This document shows positions 8,901 to 14,667 of a stretch of DNA of 19,110 nucleotides, piece after piece. This DNA is from CAVURW01 sp963743595 (lineage in GTDB: Bacteria; Verrucomicrobiota; Verrucomicrobiia; Methylacidiphilales; UBA1321). Within the stretch, counting starts at the first letter, position 1; each line of letters starts with the position of its first letter. The stretch spans positions 1 to 19,110 of the forward strand of contig CAVURW010000270.1 of assembly GCA_963743595.1 (NCBI GenBank). Reading direction: 5' to 3'. The position numbers and the translations under genes are program-made. A model generated the notes under the pieces. That model had not been told where the DNA came from. It saw only the letters and a program-made list of their open reading frames with translations, and did not search any database.

Positions 8901-9327
8901 CAATATTCGTGTTGTCAGAATTTATATTATTAATTACGTCTTGGACAAGCTGATCACCGATCCCAAACGGGCTGTAAATCAAGTCTTTCACGGCAACTTT
9001 CGTGACACCAGACGGAGGTGTGACCAGCGTTGTCTGATCTAGAGCATCGTAGGCAAAAGAGGTGGTCGGACTCGTCGCTTTAAATTGGATTGCAGCCTGA
9101 GAAAGAGCCCAACTCAAGACGGCGGCTCGCAACTTGGTGGGATTGTTAGCTGTAGTATTAGGCAGGGCATTAGCGGCTGTGACCAGGCTATTAACCGTGG
9201 TTTGAACGGAAGCAGGAACCTGGTGTGGAGTAGAATTACCCTGAGTGGGGAAAGTTTGTGAACAGACATAGTGTGATGACACTATTATGTATCCAGAAAA
9301 AACAATAAAACGAACGACAGATTTCAT
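5968..9327 (-). CDS. Large secreted protein of unknown family with C-terminal Pro/Thr repeat tail
   Basis: The 1119-aa product starts with a Sec signal (MKSVVRFIVFSGYIIVSS...VCSQ). I prefer the ATG at 9327 to the one at 9363 because it gives a normal signal peptide and has an AAGGA about 11 nt upstream. Residues of about 30-870 form a large domain rich in aromatic residues, Asn, Ser and Gly, with segments such as GYYGDPALIPGMFG, MTGSARMIHNDARGVDSVAG and FANVEEWIYTPHRLVGLCS. These are reminiscent of secreted (alpha/alpha)-toroid polysaccharide-active proteins, but I cannot name a family. From about residue 880 the protein is a low-complexity Pro/Thr/Ser tail with 14 ten-residue units (SPTPSPTRTP type), ending in a short non-repetitive tail (STFDLLGFVKRNN). 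It lies upstream of the GH116 gene on the same strand, suggesting joint action on a glycan. Confidence 0.75.
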   Translation of the reverse strand: MKSVVRFIVFSGYIIVSSHYVCSQTFPTQGNSTPHQVPASVQTTVNSLVTAANALPNTTANNPTKLRAAVLSWALSQAAIQFKATSPTTSFAYDALDQTTLVTPPSGVTKVAVKDLIYSPFGIGDQLVQDVINNINSDNTNIGVPNTAQYPLGLNLFPTIPNWPTGTGGQPVNAIAKAIFGNTQSYINTPTNGRYNTLPEETFGRTDSGYYGDPALIPGMFGPMELEYDQTFALSNGSDGFSSAPALVLQYLLIEARFPNLILPSCQHRWEMCIFRTMRLYYGYDASYLNNGVFNSGSPDPTGTFLLGDTARAYPNDDFRIAEPMFYASFILAPGTTHLPDTLYSPFSSSASIISSNFRNAVYDYISLADNPAVEFPDGAFTYVSGQNEVPDYQYTEPTSWGNLFVIMKSLTGSADLQARQHLANSLQNARLYCPLQFPVANFSASIAQVPVWKQGYTASEGYIARSSVNCLNPELTTATDRQCWRVYDETGWPDEGSGSFTTYAASCVDTSNDPFKGQNPSGTADDPNNYFVYDRNWEGPSARFDNWTMTGSARMIHNDARGVDSVAGFVWQGQGFAGVTSLGNCVYTSASSSINSSYSDSINSTIVQPTFGTLANVATISPHSGHPLPFANVEEWIYTPHRLVGLCSMLVKGGTAQTAYGIGGQLQLFGSSQSFASATGSKPRLRYGLYGSGDYGVVVNVKENTYGTFSSPSNGQADLFDSSTHSTVRTYEPGVAGHYVIDCHPGAESEATHANSIVTNIDGVYALEVKDGTQMYRLVHNTSNTDVTYTASLSATDWGSTSVTVHHSYTPQIDGSTSSNPPRPTIAEIPGETYRPAWVSTDNRESYSSTLPTVVNLVEGTVTVTVPANQHILLVNNEVDETPTPSPTPTPSPTVTPISTTSPSPTPSPTRTPSPTPSPTRTPSPTPSPTRTPSPTPTPTCTPSPTPSPTRTPSPTPSPTRTPSPTPSPTRTPTPTPSPTRTPTPTPSPTRTPSPTPSPTRTPSPTPTPTRTPSPTPSPTRTPSPTPSPTRTPSPTPSPTRTPTRTPTPKRTATPTPTAVATRTPTRTPSPTPAQQTHTPTPDPRGEHNPWQLRVSPTPTPDPTDSTFDLLGFVKRNN
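6201..6620 (-). repeat. In-frame 30-bp tandem repeat (14 units) encoding the Pro/Thr tail
   Basis: On the plus strand the unit begins TGCGAGTCGGTGATGGCGTT and recurs every 30 bp at 6201, 6231, 6261 and so on to 6591, with no change of period. Units differ mainly by synonymous or Ser/Thr-changing substitutions; TGCAAG at 6501 gives the single Cys. On the coding (minus) strand it encodes ten-residue Pro/Ser/Thr/Arg units. The array is strongly strand-asymmetric (G and T on plus), which also creates long spurious frames on the plus strand. Confidence 0.95.
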
Positions 9328-9363
9328 ATATAGCCAAAATCCTTGTAAACTTATGCAAAACAC

Positions 9364-9602
9364 TACAAGTGAAGCTCAAAAAAAAATAGAGCACAAACAT
9401 GCAAATAGGCTGCACATTCGCGCAATAACACTTTACTAACTTAATCCTTTTAACAAATCAAAGTGACCGGGGCCGCATTTCACGGCCTGTCGGATCGAGA
9501 CCGAGGAGGCTTTCGTGCATACCATCGATGCCCCGATTCAGTAGAATCGGCTCACCCGTTTCATGACTCGACTTCCAGGCAAAGCCATGTATTGCCAATG
9601 TT
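9364..9602. other. Noncoding gap with a perfect 7-bp hairpin
   Basis: This region lies between the divergent large secreted-protein gene and a small membrane-protein ORF. It holds a poly-A run near 9380 and a perfect hairpin, CCGATTC-AGTA-GAATCGG at 9533-9550. The hairpin has no T-tract on either side, so it is not a typical intrinsic terminator. The promoter of the large secreted-protein gene should lie here (TTGAGC, 18 nt, CATAAG read on minus is a weak candidate). I see no RNA gene. Confidence 0.5.
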
Positions 9603-9944
9603 ATGATTTACCTGCTGGCCACGCTTTTTGGACTAATTGCCGTTGTAGCAGCCGTAGAGGATGAAGGGCGGCGGAGCGTGATTATGAAAATGAAAGCAGG
9701 TCTTGACCTCGAGACTGGTGTCTCTTTGATTCCCACGTTTCCGCTTTTCCCTCTTCTCTCTTTAGGTGTGGCCTCCCTGTTAGAATTATTTGTTCCACTC
9801 CAGGCATTTTGGATCTTTGTCGGAATTATTTTAGTTGTATCGTGCGCCTTAATTGTAAATTACGTGAGAGTAAGACTAGAATTCAATCGAGTCGCCTCTT
9901 CCTATAAACGGAGTAAAAAAGGGACTCCACTAATCGGTTCTTAG
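9603..9944 (+). CDS. Small membrane protein of unknown family
   Basis: The 113-aa frame has three probable membrane helices (about residues 2-18, 43-64 and 66-88), an acidic-basic loop (EDEGRR) after the first and a basic C-terminal tail (VASSYKRSKKG). I do not recognise a family. It stands alone between noncoding stretches, without a clear ribosome-binding site; an out-of-frame ATG five nt upstream encodes only two residues. The consistent hydrophobic pattern and a charge distribution that fits a cytoplasmic C-terminus support it as a gene, but conservation is unknown. Confidence 0.55.
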   Translation: MIYLLATLFGLIAVVAAVEDEGRRSVIMKMKAGLDLETGVSLIPTFPLFPLLSLGVASLLELFVPLQAFWIFVGIILVVSCALIVNYVRVRLEFNRVASSYKRSKKGTPLIGS

Positions 9945-9986
9945 GTAAATCACCAAAAATCACCAAAACCGCTTCGCCCAACCTGA

Positions 9987-10187
9987 TCACTGAGCAGGTC
10001 GTGGTTTTGCCAACGGGTTTCCGCAGACCTGATTCGCCATCCATACCCAAGCCAGAAAGAACGGAGCTGACACCAGAGCGAACGCCAAATTATTTGATAT
10101 CAGAATGATGATCAATGGCGGCTCAGTCAGCAGGTGAAAAGCGAAGAGCTGACGACGCCGCTCTTGCGAGGATTCGTATTCGGCCAT
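9987..10187 (-). CDS. Tiny putative membrane protein
   Basis: The 66-aa frame has a charged N-terminus (MAEYESSQERRRQ) and one long or two short hydrophobic stretches (about residues 22-53, PPLIIILISNN and FALVSAPFFLAWVWMA), ending in a short Pro-rich tail. No ribosome-binding site or known motif is visible. It sits in a weakly coding stretch beside the tRNA integration site. The clean charged-then-hydrophobic arrangement is the only support. Confidence 0.35.
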   Translation of the reverse strand: MAEYESSQERRRQLFAFHLLTEPPLIIILISNNLAFALVSAPFFLAWVWMANQVCGNPLAKPRPAQ

Positions 10188-10456
10188 GAATTCAAACGGG
10201 TGGCAGCAAGATAAGCGTGGAGGCTCTATCGGGGAAAAATCCCCTGGAAGTTATTCGAATGGAGACACAAAGGACGCCGGTATTTCGGAGAAGCAATTCC
10301 GCGTTCAGCAGTTACGTTATTCATTGTCTGTTAACTGTAAAGTACGCCCGCGCTAGGTACCGAGCAAGGCAACATTCGATCTCAGTAAGCTACAATTCCC
10401 ACGAATGACGACCCGCAGACGGGCAAATAAAAGATAGGGGGTGCCCAATGTTTCTC
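10188..10456. other. Noncoding left flank of the integration site
   Basis: I find no convincing gene or RNA here. A 63-aa frame (10217-10408) has biased, protein-unlike composition and is discounted. Just outside the left repeat, GTGCCCAA at 10441-10448 is the reverse complement of TTGGGCAC, the motif that recurs inside both ends of the neighbouring element. Confidence 0.4.
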
Positions 10457-10512
10457 AGAGGAGAGTGGGCCCTATAGGATTCGAACCTATGGCCTCCTGA
10501 TCCGTAGTCAGG
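10457..10512. repeat. Left attachment site: 56-bp direct repeat with tRNA-Arg 3' fragment
   Basis: This is identical over 56 bp to 18053-18108. Positions 10466-10512 are the last 47 nt of a tRNA-Arg(ACG) on the minus strand (anticodon arm, variable loop, T arm, acceptor 3' strand and discriminator). The D arm and 5' acceptor strand are missing, so it is not a functional tRNA. Identity ends at the 5' strand of the anticodon stem, consistent with crossover in or near the anticodon arm, as is usual for tyrosine integrases. This copy is probably the displaced chromosomal 3' end of the original gene. Confidence 0.93.
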
Positions 10513-10594
10513 TGATCATAGGAGAGAAGCAAGTCATTTACCTAGGAGAAATCGTTTTCAATCTGATTTAATCATACACATTCTTCTTGATTTT

Positions 10595-10612
10595 TTGGGC
10601 ACATTGGGCACA
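10595..10612 (+). promoter_or_regulatory. Two tandem TTGGGCACA sites, putative integrase arm-binding sites (left)
   Basis: TTGGGCACA occurs twice back to back (10595-10603, 10604-10612), 82 bp inside the left core repeat and directly before the integrase ATG. The same 9-mer occurs twice more just inside the right core repeat. Paired repeats near both cores are the arrangement expected of arm-type sites for a tyrosine integrase or its directionality factor, and here they could also repress int. Confidence 0.55.
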
Positions 10613-10622
10613 AGATGTACCC

Positions 10623-11813
10623 ATGATCAAAAAGGGTTCACTTAAGCCAATATTTGTTGAAGGTCGAAAAACAAGTCCGTGGAAAATTGATTTACCCGCT
10701 TCGGTTTCTGATTCCCGAAAGCGGACGCGTTTCTATTTTAGGACAAAGATCGAAGCTGACACGTTTGCTGAAAAACATCGCATCAAGCTCGTTAACAACG
10801 GCCTAATGGGCGTCTCGCTTCTCGCTCCCTCTCAAGAGGCTCTCGCCGCAAAGGCATTCAAGGATCTTGAACCGTTTGGGGTCACATTGGGTGAGGTCGT
10901 CACATACTGGATAGAACGCAAAAAGGAGAGAGCTCGGACTGTTACTTTTGAGGAAGCGTCCAAGCGTTATCTTGACCATCTAACGACCTCTAAAGACCGT
11001 GCATACTCGGATTCCTATCTGAAGCAAATTGAACTCACGTTTCCGCGCTTCCCTTCGATACATTCCCTGCCCCTGACAGATATCGATTCCCGGAAAATAG
11101 CAGAGTGCATGGGTGATATGACGCCAGCGGTCAAAAACGCCATGCTGAGGGTTTTAAGTGCCTTTTTCACTTGGTGCGGTCAAACACCGCGGGAATGGTT
11201 GAGGATCAACCCAGCAAAGGCTGAGCACATAAAAAGGACCAGTCGAAAAAAGGAAGAGGTCAAGCTGTACACAGGAAAAGAGATCGCTCGACTCTTGACC
11301 AGTTGTCCCGCCGATTTGCTTCCCTATCACCTTTTTGGACTGTTTGCGGGGATACGTCCGGAAGAGATTGAACGTATGCAATGGGAGCATGTCGATTTAG
11401 CAGAAGGTTACATTGCGTTACCCGGTTCAATCACTAAAACGTCAGAGCGCCGAAATATCAAAATAGAGCCCACGCTTTCCGATTGGCTTAACTGGTGGAT
11501 CGAAATAAATGGCATCCCCAAGGGACCGGTTACGCCTCTCACAAATCTTCGTAGGCGCATGAGAGAATTGCGTGAAGAAGCAAAAATAGAGGTGATCCAA
11601 GACGGCTTGAGGCACTGCTACGCGTCAAATTGGCTAGCCGTACACAAAAGCGCGGACCAATTGCGCGAATATATGGGCCATAAGAGCGCGTCAGTACTTT
11701 GGCAGCATTATCACAGAGCGGTAAGCGAGCGAGAGGCTCGTGAGTTCTGGGCTATCTTGCCACCTAATAAGGCGAAAAGCGAGAAAGTTCTGAAATTCAA
11801 AGGGGCGAAATGA
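10623..11813 (+). CDS. int: Tyrosine recombinase (integrase) of the element
   Basis: The 396-aa protein is a phage-type tyrosine integrase that presumably recombines the element with the tRNA-Arg gene 110 bp upstream. The N-terminal part (about residues 1-90) probably binds arm sites. A SAM-like core-binding domain (about 105-205) contains TFEEASKRYLDHL and KNAMLRVLSAFFTWC. The catalytic domain shows GLFAGIRPEEIERMQW (Arg245), DGLRHCYASNWLA (Arg330), YMGHKSA (His353) and QHYHRAVSEREAREFW (nucleophile Tyr363). The first box II residue, usually His in H-x-x-R, is Asp327. I chose the ATG at 10623; a TTG start at 10587 would place the first codons across the TTGGGCACA sites. The stop overlaps the next start (ATGA). 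Confidence 0.95.
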   Translation: MIKKGSLKPIFVEGRKTSPWKIDLPASVSDSRKRTRFYFRTKIEADTFAEKHRIKLVNNGLMGVSLLAPSQEALAAKAFKDLEPFGVTLGEVVTYWIERKKERARTVTFEEASKRYLDHLTTSKDRAYSDSYLKQIELTFPRFPSIHSLPLTDIDSRKIAECMGDMTPAVKNAMLRVLSAFFTWCGQTPREWLRINPAKAEHIKRTSRKKEEVKLYTGKEIARLLTSCPADLLPYHLFGLFAGIRPEEIERMQWEHVDLAEGYIALPGSITKTSERRNIKIEPTLSDWLNWWIEINGIPKGPVTPLTNLRRRMRELREEAKIEVIQDGLRHCYASNWLAVHKSADQLREYMGHKSASVLWQHYHRAVSEREAREFWAILPPNKAKSEKVLKFKGAK

Positions 11814-12328
11814 AGCGTAAAGGAACAGCGGAGAATAAGCTTAAACCGGGTGTTTCTAAGAATTTGGATGTTGCGACATTCGGCGATATAGCTGGAGATG
11901 AGTATCGACGCTTCCGCGATTTAGTTCAGAGATGGGTCAAGAGTCCGCAACTTTTAAAATTGATGGAAGCTAAACCGTTTCCAGAAGATGTAGTTAAGTA
12001 CAAAAAGGCTTTTGAATCGTTGAGGGCAGATACAGTTGAGCTTGTTAGTGAGGCTATTTTGAAAAATAGACCAGAGGATTTGCGGAAATTAGCTCAGGTT
12101 CTAGAAAGTCTGACACTCGGAGTCAAGAGCCCGGACGTGCGGGAAGTGCTCATTTACATTTGGAGTAAGCAACGAACGAGGCCCGACTATAAATTTACCC
12201 ACAAAGAACTCAAGCAGGTGGTTGCTATAGCTAAGGGAATCCCCCCACTAGACGTCGAAATAAATGAAGGTCTCGATAAGCGGGTTAGGGATATTATGAA
12301 AGCTGTCGCCCCTTGGTTAGTAAAGTGA
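11810..12328 (+). CDS. Unknown 172-aa helical protein coupled to the integrase
   Basis: This start overlaps the integrase stop as ATGA, with AGGGG about 6 nt upstream, so translation is probably coupled. The product is soluble, highly charged and predicted mostly helical (e.g. DEYRRFRDLVQRWVKSP, PEDLRKLAQVLESL, KFTHKELKQVVAIAKG). It shows no signal peptide, membrane helix or catalytic motif that I can identify. Its position suggests a role in integration/excision control or in maintenance of the element, but that is guilt by association. I do not recognise a family. Confidence 0.75.
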   Translation: MKRKGTAENKLKPGVSKNLDVATFGDIAGDEYRRFRDLVQRWVKSPQLLKLMEAKPFPEDVVKYKKAFESLRADTVELVSEAILKNRPEDLRKLAQVLESLTLGVKSPDVREVLIYIWSKQRTRPDYKFTHKELKQVVAIAKGIPPLDVEINEGLDKRVRDIMKAVAPWLVK

Positions 12329-12389
12329 GCTTAAATCGACTGCCAACTGAACCGACAATGAAGTTTAGGGACTGTCAGGATTAATTGCT

Positions 12390-12409
12390 ACGCATTTGGT
12401 TTAATGCGT
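12390..12409. promoter_or_regulatory. Inverted repeat at the start of the HTH gene (possible operator)
   Basis: ACGCATT (12390-12396) and AATGCGT (12403-12409) form a perfect 7-bp inverted repeat with a 6-bp spacer. It lies over the ATG at 12404 and a TTTAAT that could serve as a -10 box. Such a site could be the operator of the adjacent HTH protein or hide its start codon in the mRNA. Confidence 0.4.
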
Positions 12410-12634
12410 GGCATGAGAACTAATCAGATAGAGTATGAACGCTTGGATACGCTCATAACGAAACAAGAAACTGCAGGGTTAATGGGCGGGGTGAGTCGAT
12501 CATATATCAACCAACTCCTCGCGCAAAAAAAATTACCTAAAATTCGGCTCAGCTATAGGGTCGTCCGCATCCCTCGCCAAGCAGTCTTGGACTTCATCAC
12601 CAGCCGGACTATGGACTCGAGGGTAGCTAAATGA
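12404..12634 (+). CDS. Small HTH DNA-binding protein, excisionase/AlpA-like
   Basis: The 76-aa protein has the organisation of MerR-like excisionase/AlpA proteins: TLITKQETAGLMGGVSRSYINQLLAQKKLPKIRLSYRVVRIPRQAVLDFI is the typical helix-turn-helix plus wing (about residues 16-66), with RSYINQLL as recognition helix and a wing ending in R(I)PRQAV. In satellites and prophages such proteins act as directionality factors or transcriptional activators of excision genes. The first ATG (12404) lies inside an inverted repeat; the ATG at 12413 is an equally possible start, giving 73 aa. Neither has a clear ribosome-binding site. The stop overlaps the next start (ATGA). Confidence 0.85.
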   Translation: MRGMRTNQIEYERLDTLITKQETAGLMGGVSRSYINQLLAQKKLPKIRLSYRVVRIPRQAVLDFITSRTMDSRVAK

Positions 12635-12945
12635 ACCGCTCCGAAATCAAGGCGCGCAACGAAGCGTTACCAAACCTTCAACCTCCTACCCGGGGCTTGG
12701 GCGGCTTCGCCTACGTCTTCGCCAAGCGCAAGGGTTGGTACCGCTTCGACCGGGGTCAGTGGTTGAGGATTTCTGACAAGGGGGCCCTTAAAGGTTTCAT
12801 CGATCTTCTATATCAGTCCGACCCCAGCCTTGGAGCTTCGAGTCAAGACAAGATCAGGATGGTCGATTGTCTGCTCTGGATCGAGGCTTACCAATTTGCC
12901 CAAAACTTCTCCGAGCTTCAGACCAAAGGCAGGTTTCCAGAGTAA
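12631..12945 (+). CDS. Unknown 104-aa protein coupled to the HTH gene
   Basis: It starts in an ATGA overlap with the HTH gene and has a good Shine-Dalgarno-like GAGGG about 7 nt upstream. The product is basic at its N-terminus and has an aromatic-rich middle (GFAYVFAKRKGWYRFDRGQW). There is no signal peptide, membrane helix or recognised motif. It is the last gene before the replication ATPase, separated by a 90-bp gap with a hairpin. A nucleic-acid-binding or replication-accessory role would fit the position but is not shown by the sequence. Confidence 0.7.
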   Translation: MNRSEIKARNEALPNLQPPTRGLGGFAYVFAKRKGWYRFDRGQWLRISDKGALKGFIDLLYQSDPSLGASSQDKIRMVDCLLWIEAYQFAQNFSELQTKGRFPE

Positions 12946-12988
12946 CGGCAGTTCCAACTCACCCCACCCCCACCAACCCCTAAAAAAT

Positions 12989-13020
12989 GGGCAAGAAGGC
13001 CAACCACAACCCTCTTGCCC
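12989..13020 (-). terminator. Hairpin with T-tract on the minus strand, upstream of the replication gene
   Basis: GGGCAAGA (12989-12996) and TCTTGCCC (13013-13020) form a perfect 8-bp stem with a 16-nt loop. Read on minus, the stem is followed by ATTTTTTA, the layout of an intrinsic terminator, although no minus-strand gene is known here. On plus, the stem ends 14 nt before the replication-gene ATG and could modulate its translation. Confidence 0.4.
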
Positions 13021-13034
13021 CTTGAAAGCTACCT

Positions 13035-14570
13035 ATGAGCACTATAGAACCCATGTCCCCTACCGTCAACCTTGATGTCAACCAAAATCTTGCCCTCAGC
13101 GACAAAAACCCTGCCCTCGAACACTTCCGCCAGAACTTCGGCCTTGCCGCCAAAGACTTTGTTAAAACTAGCTTCAGGTTGAAGCAGGACGGGATGTCCC
13201 ATCATCTTCCCAGGTGGGGGCAGGGAGTAGCCAGCTACCCCGAGCAGCGAATTTTTTATGCTGGCCGAAGGGGATATTTTCTTTGGAAGAAAAGTGAGGA
13301 TGGCTTTACACACCTCCTTTCCAGAATGGATGTGATGACCCACGCGACCGCTATGTTGCGCCAGGATGCCAAGCTCGATGGGGAGCCCTTGAGCGTAGGT
13401 GCTCAGAATGATCTGATGATCCATATCCAAACAAACAACGATGTCAGTGTATACGAGGCCTTGGCGGGTTATCCTCCAGGGGTTTTTGAAGATAAGGAGA
13501 GTGGGAAGCGGTTCATTGTCCTTTCGGGACCTAGGATCATCAAAGGAAAAGCTGCGGAGTTTCCGTTTCTTGCCGAGTATTTCACCCAACTTCTCGGCGA
13601 GGATGTGGAGCACCCAGACCAGCTCCTTGTCTTCATTAGCCACCTAGCCCAAGCACGAAAGAATCTCGTCATTGATGGCCAAAGGAGACCGTTGCCTGTG
13701 ATCGTCTTGGTAGGGCCCAGGGAGAGTGGCAAGACCCTCGCCATTAACCTGCTCAAGCGAATATTGGGAGGCCGGGAAGCTCACCCCTACCGCTATCTCT
13801 CAGGTGATTGCAAGTTCAACGGTGACCTCATGGGTGCGGAACTTTTGACTATCGACGATCAGGCAACTAGCCGATATGAAAATGCACGCCGACAACTAGC
13901 CCAGAATATTAAATCACTACTCTTTGGAGACTCAGTACGAATAGAGGGTAAGAACGTGGATGCGATTAACGTTCACCCCATCCAAGTTTTGGCGATTGCG
14001 TGCAATAACGAGGCTGAGCACCTCAAGGTGCTGCCCGAAATGTGCGGGGATAATTCGATTGGGGACAAGATCAGCTTGTTCCATTGCCGCAAGTCGGAGT
14101 TGTTGAGCACATTGGGGTTGGAGGAGAAGAAGGTGAAAATTGAGGAAGAACTCCCCGCCTTTATTGCTTACCTAGAAACGTTTACGATACCAATTGAGTA
14201 TTCAAATGGAAGGACAGGTCCTAGAGCGTGGCAACATTCGGTGATTGATAGGATGATCTCCGCGAACGGCCCCGAGGTTGGGCTTCTTGAGATGCTGGGT
14301 GATTATCAAGAAGTGCGGGAGGGGACGAAGTTCGAAGCTAACGGCGAAGAAAGCTTTTCGAACCGGATCTTCAACAAGGAGCTGCGGGCTTGCGACATTC
14401 AGGAAATTTTGACCGAAAAGTACCCAACCAGAGCCAAGCAGGTATTTCGTTACTCTAAGGCATGTGGAGAGTACCTAGGCAGACTCAAGGCGCAAGGGTA
14501 CGGGATAAGGATGCGGGGGGTCAACGGGCGCAACCTTTGGACAATCTCAAGCGTGGAGGTGAGTAGGTAG
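13035..14570 (+). CDS. SF3-like (D5/DUF5906-type) replication ATPase/helicase
   Basis: The 511-aa protein has a phage/plasmid-type helicase core: Walker A GPRESGKT (residues 227-234) after VIVLV, Walker B as LLTIDDQA (Asp274-Asp275), the IKSLLFGDSVRIEGK segment, and a sensor/motif C IACNNE (about Asn324) followed by an arginine-containing region. A C-terminal winged-helix-like segment follows (about 440-505, RIFNKELRACDIQEIL to GVNGRNLWTI). Such proteins load at the origin and unwind DNA for the host replisome. The N-terminal 200 residues are distinct and I see no primase catalytic motifs, so it may need a host primase. It is probably the initiator for the candidate origin immediately downstream; the origin repeats overlap its stop codon. 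Confidence 0.85.
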   Translation: MSTIEPMSPTVNLDVNQNLALSDKNPALEHFRQNFGLAAKDFVKTSFRLKQDGMSHHLPRWGQGVASYPEQRIFYAGRRGYFLWKKSEDGFTHLLSRMDVMTHATAMLRQDAKLDGEPLSVGAQNDLMIHIQTNNDVSVYEALAGYPPGVFEDKESGKRFIVLSGPRIIKGKAAEFPFLAEYFTQLLGEDVEHPDQLLVFISHLAQARKNLVIDGQRRPLPVIVLVGPRESGKTLAINLLKRILGGREAHPYRYLSGDCKFNGDLMGAELLTIDDQATSRYENARRQLAQNIKSLLFGDSVRIEGKNVDAINVHPIQVLAIACNNEAEHLKVLPEMCGDNSIGDKISLFHCRKSELLSTLGLEEKKVKIEEELPAFIAYLETFTIPIEYSNGRTGPRAWQHSVIDRMISANGPEVGLLEMLGDYQEVREGTKFEANGEESFSNRIFNKELRACDIQEILTEKYPTRAKQVFRYSKACGEYLGRLKAQGYGIRMRGVNGRNLWTISSVEVSR

Positions 14571-14667
14571 GACTGTGTAGGACTGACTTATTACTTTCAT
14601 ATAGGGAAAGGGGTAGATATATGGAGTACTTTCTAAAGAGTATTAAGTTCCAGTCCTACAGTCCTAC
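14567..14667. other. Iteron-like repeats flanking an AT-rich core, candidate replication origin
   Basis: GTAGGACTG occurs twice on plus (14567-14575, 14577-14585) and twice on minus (14651-14659, 14659-14667, read as CAGTCCTAC). The two pairs face each other around about 65 nt of AT-rich DNA. They sit at and just after the stop of the replication ATPase, the usual position for an origin recognised by such a protein. Alternatively the two arms (19-21 nt each) could form a long stem at the transcript end. Confidence 0.5.

Noticed and set aside
9533..9550. Perfect 7-bp hairpin as an intrinsic terminator
   Set aside because: No T-tract follows on either strand and no gene ends nearby in a suitable orientation.
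9460..9608. Minus-strand frame of about 48 codons (GFAWKSSHETGEP...) in the gap before 9603
   Set aside because: It looks faintly protein-like and could be a gene remnant, but it has only rare start codons, no recognised family and spans the hairpin; not enough to call.
10217..10408. 63-aa plus-strand frame left of the element
   Set aside because: Ser/Arg/Tyr-rich composition without motif, ribosome-binding site or context; probably chance.
10466..10512. A second tRNA-Arg gene at the left boundary
   Set aside because: Only the 3' 47 nt are present; the D arm and 5' acceptor strand are absent, so it is an attachment-site remnant.
10587..10622. Upstream TTG start for the integrase
   Set aside because: It would translate the repeated TTGGGCACA sites; the ATG at 10623 gives a normal integrase N-terminus.
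13029..13756. Minus-strand frames of 204 and 95 aa inside the replication gene
   Set aside because: They are antisense to a gene with clear Walker A/B motifs and have no recognisable features.
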